Part shown: in pieces, positions 51,936 through 60,109 of the stretch
How positions within the stretch are numbered: the stretch's first letter is position 1
How the letters are laid out: each line of letters begins with the position of its first letter
Origin: Brevibacillus sp051967035
GTDB lineage: Bacteria > Bacillota > Bacilli > Brevibacillales > Brevibacillaceae
Length of the DNA: 64,000 nucleotides
NCBI RefSeq assembly: GCF_051967035.1
Contig: NZ_JBQCKK010000001.1
Coordinates: forward strand, 611,510 to 675,509
Direction: 5' to 3'
Notes under the pieces: generated by a model
Database searches by the model: none
Seen by the model: the letters and a program-made list of their open reading frames with translations, nothing else
Told to the model about the DNA's origin: nothing
Translations under genes and position numbers: made by a program

Positions 51936-52045
51936 GGTCAGAAATTTCACACCTGCGCGATCTGACCACCCGCCCCAACGCGATGGTAGCAGACATCCAC
52001 GACCGGATGCTGGTGATTTTATGGCGGGAGGAGGAAAGCATTTGG
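51936..52045 (+). pseudogene. Fragment of an SRAP-domain (YedK/YoqW/HMCES-type) gene
   Basis: Two adjacent frames together give NGQKFHTCAI followed by TTRPNAMVADIHDRMLVIL and EEESIW. This matches the core of SOS-response-associated peptidase proteins (pattern: C-T-I-I-T-T-x-x-N-x-x-V-A-x-I-H-D-R-M-P-V-I-L). The two parts are out of frame at about 51961, where one base seems to be missing (ATCTGACC for ATC-CTG-ACC). The conserved Pro after RM is Leu. The N-terminal half with the catalytic Cys2 and everything after about 52045 are gone. It is clearly a dead remnant. Confidence 0.65.
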
Positions 52046-52084
52046 CCAGACCGCGAACAGTCCCATGCTGATTATCTCCTTCTT

Positions 52085-52438
52085 TCATTGTACATGGGAG
52101 ACAGGCGCCTTTTTTTCATGGATTCCTTCCGATATATGTAATCCAATCACACCCGCAATGATCGCAGCGATAGACAAAATTTTCATGATGGAAACCGATT
52201 CCTTGAAGTATAGAATGCCGATGGTGGCGATAATCGCGGTTCCTACTCCCGACCATATCGCATACGCCATACTTACATCAATTTGCTTCAGTGACAAGGT
52301 GACGAGCGTAAGACTTAGTCCATAAAAAACAAAGATGCTAACAGAGGGGAGTAGCTTCGTAAAGCCTTCCGATAGTTTCATGGACGTCGTCCCGATTACC
52401 TCCGCAAGAATTCCTAACAAAAGGAGTACCCAACTCAT
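52085..52438 (-). CDS. Small multidrug resistance (SMR) family efflux protein
   Basis: This 117-residue protein has four membrane helices (SWVLLLLGILAEVIGTTSMKLS with the essential Glu13; VSIFVFYGLSLTLVTLSL; AYAIWSGVGTAIIATIGIL with the conserved AYAIW; IAAIIAGVIGLHI). It probably works as a dimer exchanging protons for cationic compounds or guanidinium; the G-V-G-T signature fits a drug/quaternary-ammonium exporter. AGGAGG precedes the ATG. It lies between the SRAP remnant and tauD on the same strand as the tau genes. Confidence 0.9.
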   Translation of the reverse strand: MSWVLLLLGILAEVIGTTSMKLSEGFTKLLPSVSIFVFYGLSLTLVTLSLKQIDVSMAYAIWSGVGTAIIATIGILYFKESVSIMKILSIAAIIAGVIGLHISEGIHEKKAPVSHVQ

Positions 52439-52480
52439 TCGATTTCCTCCTGAAATTTTTACATGGCCAAATACCCATGG

Positions 52481-52500
52481 AACCTGTTACGGTTCCATTC
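52481..52500. terminator. Small hairpin between tauD and the SMR gene
   Basis: TGGAACC pairs with GGTTCCA around TGTTAC, 21 bases beyond the tauD stop on the minus strand. No T run follows, so termination is uncertain. Confidence 0.3.
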
Positions 52501-52520
52501 CTCTTCACGATGGATGGAGT

Positions 52521-53453
52521 CTAATAGGGACGATCACCGACGATGGCAACACGTTCCACTTTGCGCGGGTACGGATAATAGTCGGAAACAGCGTAATGTT
52601 GCGTCGCCCGGTTATCCCAGAAGGCAATGGAGTTTGGCTCCCAGCGAAAGCGCACCTGGTACTCGGGGACATGCGCTTGACGGAATAGATACTGAAGCAG
52701 TTTTTCGCTTTCAGCTGGGTCAAGCCCGACGATTTGGGTTGTAAAGGATGGATTCACGAAGAGCGTCTTCCGCCCGGTTTCCGGGTGGGTGCGAACCACG
52801 GGATGCGCAACAGCCGGGAATTCCGCCTGTCTGACAGCCAGCTCTTCCACTGTCATGAGATGACTGAACGCAGGCGTGAAGTCGTGCAACGCGGTAAGAC
52901 CCTGGATTCGCTCCTTTACGTCCTCGGGCAGATTGTCGTATGCTGCCGCCATATCCGCCCAGAGTGTGTCGCCGCCTACAGGGGGCGCTTCAATCATTCG
53001 CAGTACCGCAGCTTTCGCCGGGTTCGTTCGAAACGTCACATCGGCATGCCAAACGTTTTCAGAGCCGGCTTTCTTTTTGTCCCTGGCGAATCGTACAATT
53101 TCTTTTGATTGTCCCTTCTCGATTTGATAAAAGGGGTGAACTTCCAATTCACCCCAAAGCCTGGCGAATGCCAACTGCTGCTCACTGGTGATTGCTTGAT
53201 TGCGGAAGAAGATAACCTTCCACTCTAACAGGGCTCGATGTAACTCAGCTAGGAGGTCAGGCGTAATCGTCTTTCGCAAGTCTACTCCGACAATTTCAGC
53301 ACCAATGAGCGGGGTGAGTGGCTTCACTTCGAATAGCGAGTAGGGAACTTCGTCTACGCCTTCAGGTAGGCGTCTCAAAATGCGGGGGCCTTCGTGGATT
53401 TCGCGATTTTCGAAGTGGAGTGGGCGAGTTTGGTCAATACGCAGGTGAGACAT
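52521..53453 (-). CDS. tauD: Taurine dioxygenase (TauD/TfdA family)
   Basis: This 310-residue Fe(II)/2-oxoglutarate-dependent dioxygenase would hydroxylate taurine so that it breaks into sulfite and aminoacetaldehyde. The metal site is WHADVTF (H136, D138) with the distal His286 in TQHY; Arg297, eleven residues on, would hold 2-oxoglutarate, the same spacing as in E. coli TauD. Long stretches match TauD (HPVVRTHP, GKLFVN-type loop, FTTxIV, QNSIAFWDNR-type end). The N-terminus is about 30 residues longer. ATG 53453 follows AAAGGAG at eight bases. It is the last gene of the tau operon. Confidence 0.9.
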   Translation of the reverse strand: MSHLRIDQTRPLHFENREIHEGPRILRRLPEGVDEVPYSLFEVKPLTPLIGAEIVGVDLRKTITPDLLAELHRALLEWKVIFFRNQAITSEQQLAFARLWGELEVHPFYQIEKGQSKEIVRFARDKKKAGSENVWHADVTFRTNPAKAAVLRMIEAPPVGGDTLWADMAAAYDNLPEDVKERIQGLTALHDFTPAFSHLMTVEELAVRQAEFPAVAHPVVRTHPETGRKTLFVNPSFTTQIVGLDPAESEKLLQYLFRQAHVPEYQVRFRWEPNSIAFWDNRATQHYAVSDYYPYPRKVERVAIVGDRPY

Positions 53454-53467
53454 ACGGCATGCTCCTT

Positions 53468-54274
53468 TCAAGTACCTTTTATCGTGGAAATGATAGAATC
53501 ACGCAGATCGTGAAATTCCCTTGTCTGTTTCAGTTCGTGAAGGGGCCGCTTGTGATGGGATAGTGGATTTACGATGTCTTTTCCAATTCTTCCGGGATTG
53601 GGGTGCATGACGATAATGCGCGTTCCTAGCAACAGGGCCTCTTCTACATCGTGCGTGATAAAAAAGATGCATTTTCTTGTTTTCTTCCAAATCTGAAGAA
53701 GGTGGTTCTGCATGCTTTCACGCGTCAAGGCATCCAGTGCGCCAAAAGGTTCGTCCATTAAGATCACTTTTGGATCGGCAGCGAGTGTTCGCGCAATGGA
53801 GGCCCGTTGTTTCATACCGCCCGAAAGCTGAAAGGGCCACGATTTGGCTGAGGATTCTAATCCGACCATGTTCAAATAGGAGGAAACAATTTTCTGCCGT
53901 TCCGTCTTGGGAACAGATTTCATTCGTAAACCAAACGCTACGTTTTTTTCAATGGATAACCAGGGAAACAAGTTGTGATGTTGAAAGACGACGCCTACAT
54001 CAGCATTTGGTCGTAGATGTTTCTTGCCTTGAATGAATACTTCGCCCGAGGTAGGCGTCTGAAACCCGGCCAGCACATTCAACAGAGATGATTTCCCGCA
54101 TCCGGATGGTCCCAGCACACAAACGAAATCATGGTTGTCAATGTGAAGATTGATATGATCGAGAACATGTAACGAATGACTCCTGCTTTGGTAATGGAGG
54201 CACAAATCCTTTACTTCGATCAATGGAACACGGGTCAGCGGTTGTCTGACTGATGGGGAAGGTAAGGGGAACAC
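53468..54274 (-). CDS. tauB: Taurine ABC transporter ATP-binding protein
   Basis: This 268-residue ABC ATPase has Walker A GPSGCGKSSLLN, Q-loop FQHHNLFPW, signature LSGGMKQR, Walker B VILMDEPFGALD and H-loop ITHDVEEAL. The Q-loop and the ALDALTRESMQNHLLQIW segment are typical of the nitrate/sulfonate/taurine group. GTG 54274 is preferred because the AAGGAGG directly before it would be too close for GTG 54283. It lies between tauD and tauA, 15 bases upstream of tauD. Confidence 0.92.
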   Translation of the reverse strand: MFPLPSPSVRQPLTRVPLIEVKDLCLHYQSRSHSLHVLDHINLHIDNHDFVCVLGPSGCGKSSLLNVLAGFQTPTSGEVFIQGKKHLRPNADVGVVFQHHNLFPWLSIEKNVAFGLRMKSVPKTERQKIVSSYLNMVGLESSAKSWPFQLSGGMKQRASIARTLAADPKVILMDEPFGALDALTRESMQNHLLQIWKKTRKCIFFITHDVEEALLLGTRIIVMHPNPGRIGKDIVNPLSHHKRPLHELKQTREFHDLRDSIISTIKGT

Positions 54275-54287
54275 AAGCGCCACCTCC

Positions 54288-55349
54288 TTATTTGTAAAGA
54301 TCCCGTAACAAAGCCTGTTGAAAGGTAGTTACATCCGGAGCAGCTGGAAGTGCTTTCTGCGTAACCAGATAGTCCCCCGTATCCTTTAACACCTTGGCTA
54401 ATTGTCCTGGTTGGCCGGACTGGCCAAAGTATGGATTCTGTTCAGAAGCATCCAGCCAAATGATTTGCTGCATGGTTTGCAGGCTTTCCTCGGGAGACAG
54501 TTCCAATTCTTTTGAAAGCAATTGAGCGGATTGTTCAGGGTTTTCGCGATAATAATGAACCGCTTGATCTAAGAGAGTAATATAGTTTTTTACAATATGT
54601 GGATATTTTCGAGCGAAGTCCTTATGAACAATCCCGAATTCGGCGGTAACCACTCCTTTATCGGCCAATTCTTTCGAGGTGACAATGACCGTTCCGCCAT
54701 CGCTCACAAGTTTGGCTTGGGTAGGTTGCCAGATATACGCTCCGTCAATGTCATTTCGCTTCCAAGCAGCATAGATATCCTGCGGCTGCATATCAAGAAT
54801 GGTGATCTGGTCTTGTTCCGGGTCCAGCCCTGCCGTCTTCAAGGCTCCAAGTAAACTGAAATGAGAGGTCGAACTAAAGGTTGTTGCGATCTTTTTTCCT
54901 TTCAAATCGTGTAGCGATTGAATCCCGGAACTTTTTTTCACGATCAACGCTTCGCTTTCCCCGATGACATCATGCAAATAATACACCTGGTACGGCAACC
55001 CTTTGGCGATTCCTATGGTACCGGGAGGAGTTCCCACAAGGCCAAAATCTATGCTGCCGCTGGCCATCGCCGTATTTACATCTCGTCCTGAATCAAACTT
55101 CAACCAGTTTATTTTTGTGTGCGGGTAGTTCTTTTCTAACAGCCCCAATGCTTTCGCCAGCAGTTCTCCATTGGGTGAAACTTGATAACCGATCCGGATT
55201 TCTTTTGGTGTGTCTGCTGTTGCAGATGATCTCTCTGGCGAAGCATGTGATTCTGGGGAGGTCGCTTGATTCGAGCAGGCGGTAGCAAGAGTCAACATTG
55301 CCGCAAATAGCGAAATCAACAACCATTTGATGTTTGGGTTAACAGACAT
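54288..55349 (-). CDS. tauA: Taurine ABC transporter substrate-binding lipoprotein
   Basis: This 353-residue protein has a lipoprotein signal peptide: LLISLFAAMLTLATACSNQ with lipobox LATAC (Cys about 24). The mature part has strong TauA hallmarks: INWLKFDSGRDVNTAMASGS, DFGLVGTPP, IGESEALIVKK, TTFSSTSHFSLLGALK and DIDGAYIWQPT. It captures taurine or similar sulfonates outside the cell and delivers them to TauC/TauB. ATG 55349 is chosen since the signal peptide begins there; longer in-frame codons overlap tauC's end. It lies between tauC and tauB. Confidence 0.93.
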   Translation of the reverse strand: MSVNPNIKWLLISLFAAMLTLATACSNQATSPESHASPERSSATADTPKEIRIGYQVSPNGELLAKALGLLEKNYPHTKINWLKFDSGRDVNTAMASGSIDFGLVGTPPGTIGIAKGLPYQVYYLHDVIGESEALIVKKSSGIQSLHDLKGKKIATTFSSTSHFSLLGALKTAGLDPEQDQITILDMQPQDIYAAWKRNDIDGAYIWQPTQAKLVSDGGTVIVTSKELADKGVVTAEFGIVHKDFARKYPHIVKNYITLLDQAVHYYRENPEQSAQLLSKELELSPEESLQTMQQIIWLDASEQNPYFGQSGQPGQLAKVLKDTGDYLVTQKALPAAPDVTTFQQALLRDLYK

Positions 55350-55372
55350 GTAAGGTTCCTCCAAACGTAAGA

Positions 55373-56158
55373 TTACTCTTCGGTTCCAACCCATAAAAAA
55401 TGACGGCGTTGAAACCATCTGATGATCCAGTCCATGAACATGGCGATGGTCCCCATCAGTATGATTCCAACGAAAATAATATCGCTTCGCAAATATTTGC
55501 TCGCGTCCAACACCATCCAGCCTATGCCTGAAGTCGCTGCTACCATTTCTGCGGCAACCAATGTCGCATAAGTGACGCCGATTGCTGTTCGCAGTCCGGT
55601 AATGATGTCAGGCAGACAAGATGGAAAGATGATGTAAACAAATACCTTCCACTTCGATGCTCCCAATGTGAGAGCGGCATGGATTCGGTCGCGCGGAACT
55701 TTCTGTACACTCGATGCGGTTGTAATGAACAAGGGGGCAAAACCGGTTAGAAATAGTAGTGCGACTTTCGATTTGTCATCGATCCCCAACCATAAGACAA
55801 GCAGGGCATAATACGCCAATGGCGGAAGAGGCCGATAAAATTCAACGATGGGATCAAAAATGGCACGAACGTATTTGGAGGATCCGCACAGGATCCCTAA
55901 CGGCACAGCCGTAACCAAAGCAAGAAGCAGTGCCAAAAATAACCGATTCAGGCTGTTGGCAATGTGTTCCAGTAGGGAGGACCCTTTATATCCTTCTTGC
56001 CAAAGATCCAACAATGCGAACCATACCGATTGGGGAGTCGGCAAGAAAAGAGGATCGATCCAGTTGGAATTTGTACTAACCGTCCATAACAGAAGGATCG
56101 TAACCAACGTAACGGCAGATACTGCCTTGACAGGGAGGATCTTTTTGTTTTCAAACAA
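55373..56158 (-). CDS. tauC: Taurine ABC transporter permease
   Basis: This 261-residue permease has about six membrane helices: VSAVTLVTILLLWTVS at the start, then LFLALLLALVTAVPLGIL and others. The EAA motif typical of permeases of this group is recognisable in HAALTLGASKWKVFVYIIFP. The start is TTG with AAAGGAG nine bases upstream. It is the first gene of the tau operon (tauC-tauA-tauB-tauD), so its leader, with a terminator-like hairpin, may control all four genes. Confidence 0.91.
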   Translation of the reverse strand: MFENKKILPVKAVSAVTLVTILLLWTVSTNSNWIDPLFLPTPQSVWFALLDLWQEGYKGSSLLEHIANSLNRLFLALLLALVTAVPLGILCGSSKYVRAIFDPIVEFYRPLPPLAYYALLVLWLGIDDKSKVALLFLTGFAPLFITTASSVQKVPRDRIHAALTLGASKWKVFVYIIFPSCLPDIITGLRTAIGVTYATLVAAEMVAATSGIGWMVLDASKYLRSDIIFVGIILMGTIAMFMDWIIRWFQRRHFLWVGTEE

Positions 56159-56208
56159 CCTCGCTTTCTCCTTTCACAAATGATTGCAAATCCAGAAACT
56201 TCCCATCG

Positions 56209-56258
56209 AAAAAAAGGAGGCCCACTCCCAAGCAAGAAATGCCAGGATGTGGACCTCC
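56209..56258 (-). terminator. Strong hairpin with T7 in the gap upstream of tauC
   Basis: On the minus strand, GGAGGTCCAC pairs over ten bases with GTGGGCCTCC, followed by seven T. It is 55 bases after the Nudix stop codon and also 50 bases upstream of tauC. It can be the Nudix terminator, or an attenuator of the tau operon if transcription starts at the -10-like TATAAT just upstream (minus strand, 56282-56287). Confidence 0.7.
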
Positions 56259-56281
56259 AGTTTGTCTGGTCGGTACAAACC

Positions 56282-56287
56282 ATTATA
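56282..56287 (-). promoter_or_regulatory. -10-like element upstream of the tau hairpin
   Basis: TATAAT on the minus strand, consensus, but with a poor -35 hexamer (AAATAC at 17 bases). An activator-dependent promoter is possible. Confidence 0.35.
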
Positions 56288-56313
56288 TTCCGATGTGTTT
56301 ACTTGTATTTATG

Positions 56314-56808
56314 TTAGCAGGGGCTTTTGCCGATGTCAAGCGGAATGCGTTCATAGTCAACCACCCGGTCGCCTTCATACGTAAACGCATGCTCGACAGG
56401 CTGGTCGTGTTCCAACATATACGGTAAAAAACGCGGGACATTTTCCGCCATTCCTTCATTGTCCGGGTGCAAGATCCAGTCCAGCGTCACCCAGTCCAGA
56501 ATGCCTTCCTCTACCCGCCGGGGCGTGACAAAACGTTCCCAAGCGTGCGGCAGCTCCGCCACGAAGGCGTACATCCCGCCGCTTCCCTTCCCGTCGAGCT
56601 TCCACGAGACGGTTCCTTTGTAGCGGGCGGAGGTCAACAAAATGCCTGTTTCTTCGTATACCTCGCGGAGAACGCAGGCAAGGGGCGACTCGTTGGGCGC
56701 AAGCTTGCCGCCGACGCCGTTCCAGCGGCCCATCAATGGCGGTTTGCGCCGATTCAACAGCAGAAACTCGTTTTGATGCATAAGAAAACAGATTGTGTAT
56801 GTATACAT
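56314..56808 (-). CDS. Nudix hydrolase (8-oxo-dGTP diphosphatase-like)
   Basis: This 164-residue protein has a complete Nudix box GGKLAPNESPLACVLREVYEETGIL. It begins MYTYTICFLMHQNEFLLLNRRKPP, followed by LMGRWNGVGGKL, the arrangement of MutT/YtkD-type enzymes. It is likely to hydrolyse an oxidised or other nucleoside triphosphate. ATG 56808 is preceded by AAAGGA; codons before it lie within the end of the GNAT gene's operon region. Confidence 0.85.
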   Translation of the reverse strand: MYTYTICFLMHQNEFLLLNRRKPPLMGRWNGVGGKLAPNESPLACVLREVYEETGILLTSARYKGTVSWKLDGKGSGGMYAFVAELPHAWERFVTPRRVEEGILDWVTLDWILHPDNEGMAENVPRFLPYMLEHDQPVEHAFTYEGDRVVDYERIPLDIGKSPC

Positions 56809-56849
56809 GGGAATCCTTTCTCTTTCTGCTAGGGCGATAGGGACAGCCC

Positions 56850-57302
56850 TCACATATCTCGGGAGAGTCGTACCATATCCGTCAACGGAATGCCGTTTTC
56901 GTAGATCGCTTGTTCGTAATGTCTGAGAAAAAAGTCGCGGTCAATCCAGGTCATGCGAAACCCGCATTTCTGGTACAGGGCGAGCTGATCGAGACTGGAA
57001 TTGCCTGTACCGACCTCGATCGTTTTGTAGCCGGACGCTTTTGCCACCTCGATGGCGTGCAGCACGAGCCGTTTGCCGATGCCTTTGCCTTGATGCGCTT
57101 CATCCACCGCGACGTTGACCAACTCGATCGTGTCCGGGCGGGTAGGGAGCAAAACGTAGACACCGACAATCGCCGCGTCCTGGACGGCGACATAGCACTG
57201 CCCCCTTTGCAGGTAGTCTTCCACCAATTTTGGCGAAGGATCTGCCAGCAAGAGCAAGGGCATGGGGGCTTCCTCGTGGGGAGCCAGCTTTCTGATTTCC
57301 AT
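56850..57302 (-). CDS. GNAT-family N-acetyltransferase
   Basis: This 150-residue protein starts MEIRKLAPHEEAPMPLLLLA and has the acetyl-CoA motif ELVNVAVDEAHQGKGIGKRLVLHAI, then LYQKCGFRMTWIDRDFFLRHY. The last part, RDFFLRHYEQAIYENGI, is shared by a group of small acetyltransferases in Bacillales. AAAGGAG precedes ATG 57302. It is probably co-transcribed with the Nudix gene 41 bases downstream. The substrate is unknown. Confidence 0.87.
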   Translation of the reverse strand: MEIRKLAPHEEAPMPLLLLADPSPKLVEDYLQRGQCYVAVQDAAIVGVYVLLPTRPDTIELVNVAVDEAHQGKGIGKRLVLHAIEVAKASGYKTIEVGTGNSSLDQLALYQKCGFRMTWIDRDFFLRHYEQAIYENGIPLTDMVRLSRDM

Positions 57303-57640
57303 TTCGTTCTCTCCTTTTGGGCGGAACGCGATCTGCCGATGCGAACAGACCTGCCAGTTCCCGGCCATTCCTTGCTTTTGGCAAGCCTGGTACGGTGCTA
57401 TTATAGCAATCGCCATCCTTGTTTGTAAATTATGCCAATGCGATCGGGCACAGAGGAACGCTGGTGGCGAGCCGGGCAGCTTCGGGAAAAGGATTTTATC
57501 GCCAAAGCGGTTGCTTCCGTTGCCGCTGTTGGCCTATCATACAAAAGAACAAGAGAGGCAGCGACAGACGCAAGCTGTTGCCGGATGAACAACAACGAAA
57601 CGAATCGTTTCACATACCAAGCAGGAAGGAGCCAGATGCG

Positions 57641-59008
57641 ATGGATAACAGCGTGAGCGTCGCGGGAAAATCAATCGGGCAGTGGAAGCGGGAGTATCCG
57701 CTCCTGTCCGAAATCATGGCGACAAAAGAAGTGTTTTGGACGAATCCGGGGTATGTTCCCATCGCTCGTGCGGCTCTACCGGTGACGGCCGATGAGGTGC
57801 GGGAGGCAGAGGAACGCTTGCGCCGATTTGCGCCTTTCATTCAGCGCGCGTTTCCGGAAACGGCAGAGGCAGGAGGTCTGATCGAATCGCCGCTCGTTTC
57901 CATCGGCAAGATGCAAAGCGAGCTTGCGGCCCGCTATGGGCAGGAGATTTTCGGGCGGCTTCTGTTGAAGTGCGACAGCCATCTGCCCATCGCAGGCTCC
58001 ATCAAGGCGCGGGGCGGCATTTACGAGGTGCTCGCCCACGCGGAGGAATTGGCCCGCCAGCACGGCAGGCTGCCTGCTCGCAAAGACTACGCCGTGTTTG
58101 CCTCTGATTCGTACCGTGAGCTGTTTTCTCGCTACTCGATCGCCGTAGGGTCGACAGGCAATCTCGGCCTGAGCATCGGGATCATCAGCGCGAAGCTCGG
58201 CTTTCGGGTGACCGTGCATATGTCCGCAGAAGCGAAAGCCTGGAAAAAAGAGCTGCTCCGCGCCAAGGGCGTGCAGGTGGTCGAGTACCAGTCCGACTAC
58301 GGAAAAGCGGTGGAAGAGGGCAGAAAACAGGCGGAAGCCGATCCGCTGTGCTATTTTATCGACGACGAAAACTCGAAACGGCTGTTTCTTGGCTACGCAG
58401 TAGCTGCCGGGCGGTTGCAAAAGCAGCTGGAGGAACAACAGGTCGTCGTAGACAGCGAGCATCCGCTGTTCGTGTATCTGCCATGCGGCGTAGGGGGCGG
58501 ACCAGGCGGCGTCGCTTACGGTTTGAAGCTCGTCTACGGCGATCACGTCCATTGCTTTTTTGCGGAACCGACGCATTCGCCTTGCATGCTGCTCGGCTTG
58601 ATGACCGGCCTGCATGACCAGGTAGCCGTGCAAGACTTTGGCATCGACAACAAGACGGAAGCGGATGGACTGGCCGTGGGGCGGCCTTCCCGGTTCGTCG
58701 GCAAGGTGATCGAGTCGCTGCTCAGCGGCGTGTACACCGTGGCGGACGAGGAGTTGTACCGCTTGCTGCGGGCTTTGCGCGACAGGGAATCCTTGCGCCT
58801 GGAGCCGTCCGCTCTGGCGGGCATGCCTGGGCCTGCCCGCCTGCTCTCGCACGAGGCGGGACAGCGCTATATCGAACAGCAGGGCCTTGCCGACAAGCTG
58901 GCAAATGCCACTCATATCGTCTGGGCGACGGGAGGCAGCCTGGTGCCGGCGCACATCCACGCGGAGTATGAGGCCAAAGGCTTGCTCTACGACCAGCCAA
59001 ACGCTTGA
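57641..59008 (+). CDS. dsdA: D-serine dehydratase (D-serine ammonia-lyase)
   Basis: This 455-residue fold-type II PLP enzyme converts D-serine to pyruvate and ammonia. The PLP lysine lies in PIAGSIKARGGIYEVL; the phosphate-binding loop is VGSTGNLGLSIG; GVGGGPGGVAYGLK and DGLAVGRPSRFVG are DsdA-specific. ATG 57641 follows GGAAGGAG at nine bases; the in-frame codons further upstream (from 57419) have no support. The next gene is a DauR-type regulator. Confidence 0.93.
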   Translation: MDNSVSVAGKSIGQWKREYPLLSEIMATKEVFWTNPGYVPIARAALPVTADEVREAEERLRRFAPFIQRAFPETAEAGGLIESPLVSIGKMQSELAARYGQEIFGRLLLKCDSHLPIAGSIKARGGIYEVLAHAEELARQHGRLPARKDYAVFASDSYRELFSRYSIAVGSTGNLGLSIGIISAKLGFRVTVHMSAEAKAWKKELLRAKGVQVVEYQSDYGKAVEEGRKQAEADPLCYFIDDENSKRLFLGYAVAAGRLQKQLEEQQVVVDSEHPLFVYLPCGVGGGPGGVAYGLKLVYGDHVHCFFAEPTHSPCMLLGLMTGLHDQVAVQDFGIDNKTEADGLAVGRPSRFVGKVIESLLSGVYTVADEELYRLLRALRDRESLRLEPSALAGMPGPARLLSHEAGQRYIEQQGLADKLANATHIVWATGGSLVPAHIHAEYEAKGLLYDQPNA

Positions 59009-59337
59009 TTGCCGAATAGAGCGCCGTCGGTCTGAACGGATCGGGGGCGTTTCTGTTTGCGGCAGTGTTGTTGTCTTGTATAAAAAAATATATAAACAGA
59101 AAAATACCTCTATGTTCGTATAAGTTTTTCTATACACATATGCAAACAAGCATCTCTCAACGGCAAATATGCGGCTAACCACCATTATTTCCCCGATGCA
59201 TCCCGCATCCCGTAAAAACGTATTCTTCGCGGAAAATGAATAGAAAAAAATCTACTTCTATCTTGAGGAAAAAATAGGGACGAGTATAATGAGGTTAACA
59301 AGCCGCAACACCATCACGGACGAAAAGAGCGTGAAGC
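59009..59337. other. 329-base AT-rich gap with a promoter
   Basis: The gap carries no gene. It is markedly AT-rich between 59075 and 59145 (TATAAAAAAATATATAAAC). Near its right end TTGAGG (59263-59268) and TATAAT (59285-59290) form a promoter for the regulator gene. No dsdA terminator of normal type is obvious. Confidence 0.5.
59263..59290 (+). promoter_or_regulatory. Promoter of the DauR-like gene
   Basis: TTGAGG, 16-base spacer and consensus TATAAT, 45 bases before the ATG at 59338. Confidence 0.6.
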
Positions 59338-60012
59338 ATGGGGAAATATGGGGAGGAAGTAAAGCGGTACATTCCGATTGCCAATGCCATGGCTCAGACT
59401 TTCGGGAGACATTGCGAGGTCGTGCTCCACGATTTAAGCTCGCCGGAATCTTCGGTGATCTACGCGGCCAACGATCATGGAACGGGCAAGGCGATCGGGC
59501 AATCGTTCCATCATCTTATCACACAGGTGCTGCTGTCCCAAAAGCGGCAAAACGATGTCGTGGCCAATTACCGGACCGAGACGGAGGACGGGCGGACAAT
59601 CAAGTCGACAACGGCCTTGATCCGCAATGCAAAAGGGGAAGCCATCGGCGCTTTTTGCATCCACATCGACATACAGCCGCTGGTCGGTACGCGGGAGTTT
59701 ATCCATGATTTTATCCGCATCGACGAGGAGCCGCTGGAGCGGCAGGAAGGGGAAGGCATGCAAAATGTGTGGGAGTTTGTGGAAGCGATGATTGCCCAGA
59801 CGATCTCCGGGAAAGAGGTAGCGCAAATCGACAAGAACGAAAAAATGCAAATCGTCCAGTTCATGGACCAAAAAGGCGTGTTTTTGATTAAAGGCGCCCT
59901 GGAAAAGGTGGCGGCCGAATTGAACATTTCCAAAGTGACTCTGTACAGCTACCTGGATGAGTTGCGCAGGAGTCAGACGCCAGAAGCCGGAGCAGGCGAG
60001 CCGAATCGATAA
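59338..60012 (+). CDS. DauR/YheO-type transcriptional regulator (PAS-like + HTH)
   Basis: This 224-residue protein has an N-terminal domain of about 115 residues (IANAMAQTFGRHCEVVLHDL onward, including GEAIGAFCIHIDI) that is the YheO-like PAS sensor domain. The C-terminal helix-turn-helix is FLIKGALEKVAAELNISKVT and YSYLDELR. DauR of Pseudomonas, from the same family, responds to D-amino acid metabolism. Here it follows dsdA, so D-serine control is likely (inference). Confidence 0.86.
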   Translation: MGKYGEEVKRYIPIANAMAQTFGRHCEVVLHDLSSPESSVIYAANDHGTGKAIGQSFHHLITQVLLSQKRQNDVVANYRTETEDGRTIKSTTALIRNAKGEAIGAFCIHIDIQPLVGTREFIHDFIRIDEEPLERQEGEGMQNVWEFVEAMIAQTISGKEVAQIDKNEKMQIVQFMDQKGVFLIKGALEKVAAELNISKVTLYSYLDELRRSQTPEAGAGEPNR

Positions 60013-60109
60013 AGCGGACCGGAACAAAAAACAATCGCCATTTTCCTGCCTGTTTTGATTAGCGACAGCCCATTTTTGGCGAGAATGGGATGGTGAAGGA
60101 GTGGTGTGG

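Noticed and set aside
57776..59185. Minus-strand frame of 469 codons opposite dsdA
   Set aside because: It is a shadow of an intact D-serine dehydratase gene and has no start signal.
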